This document shows, in pieces, positions 1 to 6,113 of a stretch of 8,326 bases of DNA. This stretch comes from Paracoccaceae bacterium. GTDB lineage: Bacteria; Pseudomonadota; Alphaproteobacteria; Rhodobacterales; Rhodobacteraceae. How positions within the stretch are numbered: position 1 is the stretch's first letter; every line of letters starts with the position of its first letter. The stretch is from positions 1 through 8,326 of the forward strand of contig JALXER010000054.1 of the NCBI GenBank assembly GCA_027069385.1, written 5' to 3'. Both the position numbers and the translations under genes were made by a program. The notes below the pieces were generated by a model. It searched no databases. It saw nothing but the letters and a program-made list of their open reading frames with translations, and was not told where the DNA came from.

Positions 1-628
1 TGCCCCGTTCCACGGTAAATACCAGGTCATCGACCTTGCCCTCCCACTCATCCACCGTGGAATAGCGAAATTCATGGCCCTTGATGACCGTACCTTTTTC
101 ATAAAACGGATTGTCATGCTCCAGCGACAGGGTCGAATAGCCGTCATGGGTGCCGATGGCCTCCAGCTTGGTGTTGCCGCGAATCTCGACCGGCGCGCCT
201 GCGGCCTGCAATTCGCGCAGACGTTTGACCAGGTATTCCTCGAAATAGTATTGCTGAAGGTTGATAAAGGCGGGGTTTTTGTGGCCCGACTCGGCCAGCA
301 GGTTAAAATCATAGACCTGCCGTTCATCGACAAATACCTTGCCTTTTGACCATTCCACGCCCTTTTCCACCATCGGTTCGCCGCAGCCCAGCCGGTCGAG
401 GATTTCCAGCGGGCGCTTGGCATAGCACACGGCGCGCGACCCGAAACTGACCTTGTCATTGTCGTCGATCACCAGCACCGGTACGCCGGACTGGGCCAGA
501 TCGATCGCCAGTGCCAGCCCGACAGGGCCTGCCCCGACCACCACGACCTTGTGGCGAACCGGCAGCGGTTCATCCTGATCGGCGCTGCGTTCATAGGGGT
601 ATAGCGGGGTCTCGAAAATTTTGGTCAT
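1..628 (-). CDS. FAD-dependent aromatic monooxygenase (class A flavoprotein, MhpA-like), partial
   Basis: The first 209 residues of a flavoprotein hydroxylase are present; the C-terminal part lies beyond the left edge. The Rossmann nucleotide-binding fold opens at residues 28-37 with GAGPVG (32-37), followed by an acidic pair D55-D56 at the end of the second strand, where the FAD ribose is bound. A GSRA segment (63-66) and an LQQYYFEEYL stretch (124-133) are typical of the MhpA/PheA-like branch, which adds one oxygen atom to phenolic acids using NAD(P)H and O2. The start at 628 is preceded by AAGGA (636-640, 7 bases upstream), lying inside the end of the MBL gene, with only 4 bases between the two genes, so it is the third gene of the leftward operon. 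The substrate cannot be read from this half. With a fumarylacetoacetase in the same operon, a hydroxylation leading to a homogentisate- or gentisate-type intermediate is plausible, but this is inference. Confidence 0.85.
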   Translation of the reverse strand, partial: MTKIFETPLYPYERSADQDEPLPVRHKVVVVGAGPVGLALAIDLAQSGVPVLVIDDNDKVSFGSRAVCYAKRPLEILDRLGCGEPMVEKGVEWSKGKVFVDERQVYDFNLLAESGHKNPAFINLQQYYFEEYLVKRLRELQAAGAPVEIRGNTKLEAIGTHDGYSTLSLEHDNPFYEKGTVIKGHEFRYSTVDEWEGKVDDLVFTVERG

Positions 629-632
629 TGGT

Positions 633-1583
633 CTATCCTTGCAGATCTTCCCACATCTTTATATCACGTTGCGCCGTCCAGATGCGAGGCGTGTCGATGC
701 CGCGGGCCTCGTCATAGGCGCGCGCGACGTTGAAGGGCAGGCAATGTTCATAAATTGCAAAGTCCGAAAACTTGGGGTCGCAAGTCTCGCGCACCGCATC
801 CCACGCCTGTTTGAGGCTGCCGCCACGGCTGGCCACCCGCGCCGCGGGCAGGTAGGTAGAGCGCACAAAATCGCCGGTGCTGTCCAGCGCGGCATCGACC
901 AGCGCCTTGCCAACCAGCGCATCACCGCGCCCGGGCGCGATGGCGTCCACATCCCATGCGCGGATATTTTCAAGGGTGGACTGCCAGTCGTTGAAATGGC
1001 CGTCGCCGCAATAGCAGGCCGAATGGTATTCGACGATATCGCCGGTAAACATGACGTTTTCATCGCGCACATAGGCCACGATATCGCCCGCCGTATGGGC
1101 GCGGCCAAGGAACATCAGGTCAACCCGCCGGTTGCCAAGGTAAACGGTCATGCGGTCGTTGAACGTGGTGGTGGGCCATGTCAGGCCGGGGATGCTTTCA
1201 TGCCCCTGAAACAGGCGCGGAAAGCGCTGGAACTCGCTGTCCCAGTCCTCTTGCCCGCGTTCGACCACCATGCCGCGCGCCATGTCCGACATGATGATCT
1301 GCGCCGCGCCATAGGCGCTGGCCCCAAGGACGCGCACCGCGTGGTAATGCGACAGCACCACATGGCTGATCGGCTTGTCGGTAACGGTGCGGATCTTGTC
1401 GATAACCATCTGCGCCATGCGCGGCGTGGCCTGTGCATCGACGATCATCACGCTGTCATCGCCAATGATCACGCCGGTATTGGGGTCGCCCTCGGCGGTA
1501 AAGGCCCACAGGTCGCGGCCAATTTCGGTAAAGCTGATCTTTTTGTCTTCCATGTCGCCTTGCGACGCGAATGCCTTGGCCAT
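633..1583 (-). CDS. MBL-fold metallohydrolase-like protein with degenerate second metal site
   Basis: A 316-residue metallo-beta-lactamase-fold protein, probably cytoplasmic as no signal peptide is visible. The canonical HxHxDH motif reads H79-Y-H81-A-V83-R84, so both metal-site-2 ligands (Asp, His) are replaced. H163 (in GRAHTAGD) and the bridging D182 (in FTGD) are kept, while the usual late GHG histidine is replaced by R219 (PGRGD). Site 1 is therefore intact and site 2 largely lost. Just after D182 is a segment with H187, C190, C192 and H196 that could supply other ligands. It is the second gene of the operon: AGGGGG (1588-1593) overlaps the fumarylacetoacetase stop codon and lies 4 bases from the ATG. 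An internal ATG (residue 11, with AAGG 4 bases upstream) is an alternative start, less favoured because the first has the better site. Hydrolase activity on a thioester, lactone or ester intermediate of aromatic breakdown is possible, but the substrate is unknown. Confidence 0.9.
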   Translation of the reverse strand: MAKAFASQGDMEDKKISFTEIGRDLWAFTAEGDPNTGVIIGDDSVMIVDAQATPRMAQMVIDKIRTVTDKPISHVVLSHYHAVRVLGASAYGAAQIIMSDMARGMVVERGQEDWDSEFQRFPRLFQGHESIPGLTWPTTTFNDRMTVYLGNRRVDLMFLGRAHTAGDIVAYVRDENVMFTGDIVEYHSACYCGDGHFNDWQSTLENIRAWDVDAIAPGRGDALVGKALVDAALDSTGDFVRSTYLPAARVASRGGSLKQAWDAVRETCDPKFSDFAIYEHCLPFNVARAYDEARGIDTPRIWTAQRDIKMWEDLQG

Positions 1584-1591
1584 AAAGCCCC

Positions 1592-2854
1592 CTATTTTGT
1601 CCAGTCAGGTTGTGCGATGGCGGGCAGGATTTTACCGCTGCATTCACCAAAGCCGATTCGATATCCGTTGCCTTCAGCATAGCCGCTAAGGGTCAGCGTG
1701 TCGCCATCCTCGATAAAACTGCGGGTCTGTCCGGTGGCAAGGGTGAACGGGTCGCGCCCGGCCCATGACAGTTCCATCAAAGACCCGAACTCGCCCCGCT
1801 CCGGCCCCGAAATGGTGCCGGACCCCAGCAGATCGCCCACATTCATCGGGCAGCCGCCAATGCTGTGATGGCAAAGCTGTTGCGCGGCGGAATAATACAT
1901 GCGGGCATAGTTGGTGCGGGTAACGGTGGTGGGGCGGTCCGCGCCCTCGGGCTGCATGGAAACCGTCAGGGTGATGTCGTAAAGGCCGGGTTTTTGCGGG
2001 TCCAGATAGGGCAGCAGCGGGGTTTCGCGCGGTGGCGCGGCGGTGCGAAATGCGTCGAGCGCCGCGCTCGTCACCACCCACGGGCTGATCGAGGTGCCAA
2101 AGGCCTTGCCCTGGAATGGCCCGAGCGGCTGGTATTCCCAGCCCTGAATATCGCGCGCCGACCAGTCATTGAGCAGCACATAGCCAAAGATCATATCCTC
2201 GGCCTGCGCCACGCTGACCGGTGCGCCAAGCGCCGAAGGCTGGCCGATGATTGCGCCCAGCTCCAGTTCGATATCCAGCCGTTCGGTCGGTTGAAATACC
2301 GGCCCGCCCGCGCCGCGTACCTGCCCCCACGGCCGGCGAATGGCAGTGCCCGACACCACCACGCTAGAGGCCCGCCCGTTATAGCCAATCGGGATATGCA
2401 GCCAGTTTTCCGGCAGATCGGGCGAGCCGCGCAGGATCTCTCCCATGTTTTTTGCATGCTGCATGCCCGCGTAAAAATCGGTGTATTCCGTTACCTTGAC
2501 CGGCATCAGCATTTCGACCTGACCGGCATCAAGTAGCGCTTTTTGGCGCAGCGCAGGGGTGTTGCGCAACGCCGGATTGCCGCCCTCGACCAGCAGGTCG
2601 GTCAGGTCGCCGCGCACCCGGTCCCAGACCTGCCGCCCCAGCGCCATGAACCCGTTCAGCGATCCGGTGGCAAAAACCTGCGCGCCGGTGTGCAGCAGTC
2701 CGGCATCTTCCAGCGCGGCCAGATCAACCACCTTGTCCCCGATTGCCGCCACGCAACGCGCCGCTTGCCCCGCCTTGCGCGCGACGCCGTAAGGCAGGTT
2801 TTGCACCGGAAAATGGCTGACAGGGTCGTTCGCGCTTGCGATCCAGCTTTTCAT
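1592..2854 (-). CDS. fahA: Fumarylacetoacetase
   Basis: A complete 420-residue fumarylacetoacetate hydrolase, which splits 4-fumarylacetoacetate into fumarate and acetoacetate, the last step of the homogentisate (tyrosine/phenylacetate) route. Length matches the family. Residues known from mouse FAH can be matched: metal ligands D126, E196, E198 and D230; catalytic H133 seven residues after D126 (TDFYAGMQH); K250 and T254 in GPFQGKAFGT; T347 in GSGTISG; and E361 in SLMELSW. The N-terminal SH3-like domain spans about residues 1-118 and the catalytic domain the remainder. The start is supported by a GGGGGG tract (2859-2864), 4 bases from the ATG. It is the first gene of the leftward operon, behind a strong predicted promoter whose spacer carries an 18-bp palindrome, and divergent from a MarR regulator, which suggests substrate-induced derepression. 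A related family member acting on a similar acylpyruvate (for example fumarylpyruvate from gentisate) is less likely, because those are usually much shorter proteins. Confidence 0.93.
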   Translation of the reverse strand: MKSWIASANDPVSHFPVQNLPYGVARKAGQAARCVAAIGDKVVDLAALEDAGLLHTGAQVFATGSLNGFMALGRQVWDRVRGDLTDLLVEGGNPALRNTPALRQKALLDAGQVEMLMPVKVTEYTDFYAGMQHAKNMGEILRGSPDLPENWLHIPIGYNGRASSVVVSGTAIRRPWGQVRGAGGPVFQPTERLDIELELGAIIGQPSALGAPVSVAQAEDMIFGYVLLNDWSARDIQGWEYQPLGPFQGKAFGTSISPWVVTSAALDAFRTAAPPRETPLLPYLDPQKPGLYDITLTVSMQPEGADRPTTVTRTNYARMYYSAAQQLCHHSIGGCPMNVGDLLGSGTISGPERGEFGSLMELSWAGRDPFTLATGQTRSFIEDGDTLTLSGYAEGNGYRIGFGECSGKILPAIAQPDWTK

Positions 2855-2878
2855 TCGTCCCCCCTAGAATCTGCGGGA

Positions 2879-2906
2879 ATATTAGTTTCAATTGCAACTA
2901 TGTCAA
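2879..2906 (-). promoter_or_regulatory. Predicted sigma-70 promoter of the fahA operon
   Basis: Read on the minus strand, a perfect TTGACA -35 box (2906-2901) is followed after 16 bases by TAATAT (2884-2879), matching the -10 consensus at 4 of 6 positions including the key first two and last bases. Transcription would begin around 2872, giving a leader of roughly 20 bases that carries the ribosome binding site for fahA. No other equally good pair is seen in this region. The spacer is filled by a palindrome listed separately. Confidence 0.65.
2883..2900. promoter_or_regulatory. 18-bp palindromic operator candidate inside the fahA promoter
   Basis: TAGTTTCAATTGCAACTA is an inverted repeat with 8 of 9 paired positions matching (TAGTT-n-CAATTG-n-AACTA). 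It lies almost exactly between the predicted -35 and -10 boxes of the fahA promoter, so a dimeric winged-helix protein bound there would block RNA polymerase. Size and symmetry are typical of MarR-family operators. The adjacent divergent MarR gene is the natural candidate binder. The dyad is seen directly; its role is inference. Confidence 0.6.
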
Positions 2907-2970
2907 GGGATATCTGGTGCAATGGATCCGTTTTTGACCCGCTAATCGGCTGTAAATATCTGTAATAAAT

Positions 2971-2999
2971 AAGTATTGTAACGCATGCCAGCAATACTT
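2971..2999. repeat. Inverted repeat upstream of marR (possible autoregulatory site)
   Basis: Arms AAGTATTG (2971-2978) and CAATACTT (2992-2999) are perfect inverted complements, separated by 13 bases that contain the small palindrome GCATGC (2983-2988). The right arm touches the predicted -35 box of marR (TTGATA, 2998-3003). There is no T-run after it, so it is not a terminator. It could be an operator for marR autoregulation with half-sites about two helical turns apart (centre to centre 21 bp). Its sequence differs from the fahA-promoter palindrome. Confidence 0.4.
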
Positions 3000-3026
3000 G
3001 ATATTAGGAACAAACTTCACTAATCT
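2998..3026 (+). promoter_or_regulatory. Predicted leaderless promoter of marR
   Basis: TTGATA (2998-3003, 5 of 6 to the -35 consensus) is followed after exactly 17 bases by TAATCT (3021-3026, 3 of 6, but keeping the most conserved first, second and last bases). A transcript starting 7-8 bases further on would begin at or next to the ATG at 3034, giving a leaderless message. This fits the lack of a Shine-Dalgarno site at a usable distance: the only candidate, AGGAA at 3005-3009, is 24 bases away from that ATG. Confidence 0.4.
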
Positions 3027-3033
3027 ATGCGAT

Positions 3034-3504
3034 ATGCGCCATCCCGACCCAGAATCCGACTTCGATCTTACCGATTTCTTTCCCTATCAGGTGCGGATTT
3101 ACTATCGCGCGATCACCGATGCGATTTCGCGGATTTACAAATCGATGTTTGATCTGAGCGTTTCTGAATGGCGGGTCATGGCGGTGCTCAGTTCCAAGAA
3201 CGTGCTGTCCGCCAGCCAGATTGTGGCGCGTTCCTCGATGACCAAGGTCAATGTCAGCCGGGCGATCAAGTCACTAAAAGCCCAGGGGCTGCTGAAGCGC
3301 GATATCAACGGTGACGATAAACGCTTTGCGGCGCTGCGCCTGACCGAACAGGGGGTAGAGGTGTTCAACACGTTGCTGCCCCATATTTTGCTACTCGAAG
3401 AACAGATGTTCAAAGGCTTCACACCGGCCGAGCGGGCCGACCTGATTGCGATGATGGCACGGGTGCGCCGGAATCTTGAATCGCCGGATTCACTTGATAA
3501 GTGA
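3034..3504 (+). CDS. MarR-family transcriptional regulator
   Basis: A 156-residue winged helix-turn-helix protein from the ATG at 3034. The helix-turn-helix covers about residues 58-85 (LSASQIVARSSMTKVNVSRAIKSL), and the wing about 88-102 carries the family's acidic/basic signature (D94, D95, K96, R97). Helices at the N- and C-terminal ends (about 14-40 and 107-148) would form the dimer interface and ligand pocket. An in-frame TTG at 2998 would add 12 residues, but it has no ribosome binding site and lies inside the predicted -35 box. From the ATG the protein has no cysteine, which argues against OhrR-type peroxide sensing and for binding a small, possibly aromatic, ligand. It is divergent from the catabolic operon and directly upstream of the efflux operon, with dyad symmetries on both sides, so it may control either or both as well as itself. 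Which ligand it binds cannot be read from the sequence. Confidence 0.92.
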   Translation: MRHPDPESDFDLTDFFPYQVRIYYRAITDAISRIYKSMFDLSVSEWRVMAVLSSKNVLSASQIVARSSMTKVNVSRAIKSLKAQGLLKRDINGDDKRFAALRLTEQGVEVFNTLLPHILLLEEQMFKGFTPAERADLIAMMARVRRNLESPDSLDK

Positions 3505-3517
3505 TTAATTAATCACT
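3490..3517. promoter_or_regulatory. Overlapping palindromes at the marR stop codon, candidate efflux operator
   Basis: AGTGATTAATTAATCACT (3500-3517) is a perfect 18-bp palindrome. A second dyad, TCACTT-GAT-AAGTGA (3490-3504), overlaps it and shares its left half-site, so three AGTGA/TCACT half-sites occur at 3490-3494, 3500-3504 and 3513-3517. The marR stop codon (3502-3504) is inside the palindrome. A perfect 18-bp palindrome is expected by chance only about 0.03 times in a window of this size with even base composition, and this one lies at the head of the efflux operon. No T-run follows, so a terminator is unlikely. The binder is probably a MarR-type dimer, by inference. Confidence 0.6.
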
Positions 3518-3522
3518 AAATG
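3494..3522 (+). promoter_or_regulatory. Predicted promoter of the RND efflux operon
   Basis: TTGATA (3494-3499, 5 of 6 to the -35 consensus) is followed after 17 bases by TAAATG (3517-3522, 3 of 6 to the -10 consensus). The 17-base spacer is occupied by the perfect palindrome, the same layout as in the fahA promoter. Transcription would start near 3530, leaving a leader of about 68 bases before the lipoprotein ATG at 3598. The -10 match is weak, so the exact start is uncertain, and read-through from marR is also possible because no terminator is visible. Confidence 0.4.
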
Positions 3523-3586
3523 CCATTCACCAAAGTTTGGAATTGTCGAATCGAGTCAATAGGTGCAAGGTCACCCGGACTTCAGC

Positions 3587-3590
3587 GGAG
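3587..3590 (+). promoter_or_regulatory. Ribosome binding site deciding the start of the outer-membrane channel gene
   Basis: GGAG lies 7 bases before the ATG at 3598. The reading frame is open back to an ATG at 3520, but that one overlaps the predicted -10 box, lacks a ribosome binding site and would bury the lipoprotein signal 26 residues inside the protein. Confidence 0.75.
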
Positions 3591-3597
3591 AAACGGT

Positions 3598-4995
3598 ATG
3601 CGCCCGAACAGGGTTATTTTGCTATTTGGGGGCGTCTGGCTGCTGGCCTCGTGCAGCGTTGCGACGTTTGTGCAGGATGGCCCGCTGGAAAACCCACACC
3701 AACAGGATGAAACCACGCCGCCCCTGCCTGCGGCGTTCGACGGGGCGGGGGTGGCGCGCTATACCACGGGCTATGGCGGGTTTTTTCGCTCGGCGCAACT
3801 GGATGCGCTGATCCACGAGGCGGCGCAGAACAACCCCGATTATCTGGTGCTGCGCCTGCGCGCCAACCGCGAATTGCTGAATATTGCCGACACATTGGCG
3901 CGCAATGGTGCCAGCCTTAGCGCCAGCCTGTCCGACCGTGAAACCCGTGGCCCGCTGGACAGCTCGGCCTATAGCCTGTCGATCGATCTGAATCCGGGGC
4001 TGGATGTCTGGGGCAAAACTGCAGCGGATATCCGCGCCGGAGAGCTGGGTTCCCGGGCCAGCCTGTTTGACCTGATGGCGGCCGAGCGCGCGTTGCAAAA
4101 GGCAATTGTCGGCTCGTGGGCCAATTTGGTTGCCGCGCGGATCACCCTGTCACAACGCTATGCCCGCCTTGATGCCTATGACGCGATCATGGAGGCAACG
4201 CGCGGCGATGTGATGGCCGGCACCCGCGAGGTGATCAACCTGCAACTGGCCGAAATCGACACCCTTGGCGCGCGCGACCAGTTGGAACAGCAGGTTCAGA
4301 CGGTCGAGGTGGCGCAAAGCAGGCTCAACCGGTTGCTGGGGCGGCCCGTGGGTGGACACGTTTCGCTGGTTAACGGAGCCTTGCCGCGTTTTGCCGATGC
4401 ACCGCAAGCACGCCTGCCCGCCGAATTGCTGGCCCGCCGCCCCGATATTCAGGCCGCATGGGCACGCCTGCTGGCCAGCGATTCCCGTTTGCGCTCGGCA
4501 CGGCTGGCGATGCTGCCGCGCCTGAACCTGAGCGGTTCTTTTTCCAACAACACCGGCGATATCGGCCAGTTGTTCGATGTGGACCGGTTCGCACTGTCGC
4601 TGGTTGCCTCGCTGACCGGTACCTTGCTGGATAACGGCGCCAGCGCCCGACAGGTGGAACTGGCGCGGGTCGATATCGAAATCGCGGTGCAAACCTATGT
4701 TTCAACGGTGCTTGACGCGCTGGTCGAGGTCGATTCGGTACTGTCACGCGAACACTCGCTTAAACGCCAGATCGCGCTGCAAAAACGCTCGGCGGCGCTG
4801 GCCGAGGATGCGTTCAACGAAGAAATCGCCAAGCTGCGCAGTGGCAGCGCCGGTCTTGCCGATGTATCGAAGGCGGCCTTGCGGATGTTTAACGCGCAAG
4901 ATGCGGTGATCGCGCTGCGCAACCGGATATTGCAAAACCGGCTTGATCTGTATGTGGCGCTCGGGGATGATTATTTTGACGGAGTCGGGCAATGA
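3598..4995 (+). CDS. RND efflux outer-membrane channel lipoprotein (NodT/OprM family)
   Basis: A 465-residue outer-membrane factor that forms a trimeric channel and long periplasmic tunnel, completing a tripartite pump with the adaptor and permease encoded next. The N-terminus is a lipoprotein signal: positively charged MRPNR, a hydrophobic core and the lipobox LASC, with C19 as the acylated residue and serine at +2, consistent with outer-membrane sorting. The two-repeat structure of the family shows in the LLARRPDIQAA signature (about residues 277-287), followed by a long helix and a beta-strand region (LPRLNLSGSFSN), which is the start of the second repeat. Long amphipathic helices lie on each side (about 125-245 and 350-450). 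Length is normal for the family. It is the first gene of the rightward operon and its stop overlaps the adaptor start (ATGA). The substrate is not determined by this component. Confidence 0.93.
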   Translation: MRPNRVILLFGGVWLLASCSVATFVQDGPLENPHQQDETTPPLPAAFDGAGVARYTTGYGGFFRSAQLDALIHEAAQNNPDYLVLRLRANRELLNIADTLARNGASLSASLSDRETRGPLDSSAYSLSIDLNPGLDVWGKTAADIRAGELGSRASLFDLMAAERALQKAIVGSWANLVAARITLSQRYARLDAYDAIMEATRGDVMAGTREVINLQLAEIDTLGARDQLEQQVQTVEVAQSRLNRLLGRPVGGHVSLVNGALPRFADAPQARLPAELLARRPDIQAAWARLLASDSRLRSARLAMLPRLNLSGSFSNNTGDIGQLFDVDRFALSLVASLTGTLLDNGASARQVELARVDIEIAVQTYVSTVLDALVEVDSVLSREHSLKRQIALQKRSAALAEDAFNEEIAKLRSGSAGLADVSKAALRMFNAQDAVIALRNRILQNRLDLYVALGDDYFDGVGQ

Positions 4996-6113
4996 AAACC
5001 TTTCTAAGCTGGGTGGCGCAAATCGCTGCTCTGGTTGCACTGGGCTATGGCGCGTTTCTGTTCCTGACCAAAACCGATGATGAAACCACCGCACAGATCG
5101 ACCAGCCGGAGGCAGCAGCGGCAACGCTGAATCTGCCGGTGGTGACGCTGGAACCGGTTTCGGTGACACCGCATTATGTGTCGCTGGGCAAGGTAGAGGC
5201 ATGGCAGAGCAGCAATCTGGCCACGCAGGCCAACGGGCGGATCGTCTGGGTGTGCGAGTGTTTCGAGGAGGGCGCGCAAGTCAGCGCCGGTCAGCGCTTG
5301 TTGCAGGTTGATGACACCGCTTATCGTCGCGATGTGCTGGAGCGCGAAAAGGATCTGGGCAATGCCCGCGCGGCGCTGGTTTCGGCGCGGGCCGACACCG
5401 AACAGGCGCGCGAGAACTATGCGCGGCTCGATCTGGGCGAACCCAGCGACGTTGTGCTTAAAATCCCCGAGCTGAACGCGGCTATTCTGGCGGTCAGCTC
5501 GGCCGAGGCGGCGTTGGAGATCGCCCAAACGGCGCTGGCCGAAACCGTGGTGACAGCCCCCTATCGCGGGGTAATCAGCGCCGCCAACGTAACGGTGGGC
5601 GATCTGGTCGGGGCGAGCAGCAATCTGGGCGCATTGGTGGGGACCGACCGGTTTCGGGTGCGCTTTCCCATTCTGGAAACCCAGCTTGATCTGGTGCGGA
5701 TCGGCGCGCAGATCGACATTACCACGACCACGATTCCGGTCATCACCAAAGCGGGCAGGATAGAGGCCATCGACATCGATATTGATTCCGCCACGCGGTT
5801 GAACTCGGTCATCGTGTCGATGCCAGACCCGCTGGAGGGCGAGGCGATCCGGCTGGGCCGGTTCGTGAACGGCACCTTCAGCGGCCCGACGCTGGAAAAT
5901 CTGTTTGCGATCCCGCTGACCGCGCTCGATATCGAAGAACAGTATTACACGCTGGACGATCAGAACCGCCTAGTGCCCATGGCGGCCGATCCGGTTTACC
6001 GGGACTTTGGCGCGGTCTACATTCCGGCGGGTGAGCAGACGCAGCTTCGCATTGTGACCGGCAATGTGCTGGGATTGCGCGCCGGTATGCTGGTGAGCGG
6101 CTATAGCCAATGA
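4992..6113 (+). CDS. RND efflux periplasmic adaptor (HlyD/AcrA membrane fusion family)
   Basis: A 373-residue membrane fusion protein linking the permease to the outer-membrane channel. One N-terminal membrane segment (about residues 5-26) anchors it in the inner membrane, with no lipobox. The first lipoyl half (about 76-107, GRIVWV...EEGAQVSAGQRLLQVDD) leads into an alpha-helical hairpin (about 110-183, heptad-rich with many Ala, Leu and Glu) and the second lipoyl half (about 184-215, TVVTAPYRGVISAANVTVGDLV). Beta-barrel and membrane-proximal domains follow to the C-terminus. The start codon has GGAG at 4981-4984, 7 bases upstream, and overlaps the previous stop by 4 bases. Its own stop overlaps the permease start in the same way. 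An unusual C88-E-C90 pair falls in the first lipoyl half, where the family normally has no cysteine. Confidence 0.93.
   Translation: MKTFLSWVAQIAALVALGYGAFLFLTKTDDETTAQIDQPEAAAATLNLPVVTLEPVSVTPHYVSLGKVEAWQSSNLATQANGRIVWVCECFEEGAQVSAGQRLLQVDDTAYRRDVLEREKDLGNARAALVSARADTEQARENYARLDLGEPSDVVLKIPELNAAILAVSSAEAALEIAQTALAETVVTAPYRGVISAANVTVGDLVGASSNLGALVGTDRFRVRFPILETQLDLVRIGAQIDITTTTIPVITKAGRIEAIDIDIDSATRLNSVIVSMPDPLEGEAIRLGRFVNGTFSGPTLENLFAIPLTALDIEEQYYTLDDQNRLVPMAADPVYRDFGAVYIPAGEQTQLRIVTGNVLGLRAGMLVSGYSQ

Noticed and set aside
621..1682. A 353-codon open frame on the plus strand, antisense to the MBL gene
   Set aside because: It is the complement of a well-supported MBL-fold gene in GC-rich DNA, has no recognisable domain or ribosome binding site, and its product is rich in Arg, Ala, Gly and His as expected of an antisense frame.
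1865..2536. A 223-codon plus-strand open frame opposite fahA
   Set aside because: It is antisense to the catalytic domain of fumarylacetoacetase, which carries all its active-site residues, and has no features of its own.
3500..3517. The AT-rich perfect palindrome as a rho-independent terminator for marR
   Set aside because: It has no loop bases, a weak AT-rich stem and no downstream T-run, so it is a better operator than a terminator.
1641..3535. A 12-base direct repeat (CATTCACCAAAG) at 1641-1652 and 3524-3535
   Set aside because: About two repeated 12-mers are expected by chance in a window of this size, one copy is inside the fahA coding sequence, and the similarity does not extend further.
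3530..3540. CCAAAGTTTGG short palindrome near the predicted efflux transcript start
   Set aside because: Five-base arms are too short to stand out by themselves and no second copy is seen; it could be a minor site, but there is no supporting evidence.
3520..3597. Upstream in-frame ATG giving a 26-residue longer outer-membrane channel protein
   Set aside because: There is no ribosome binding site, it overlaps the predicted -10 box, and it would move the lipobox to an implausible depth; the ATG at 3598 has GGAG and an immediate lipoprotein signal.
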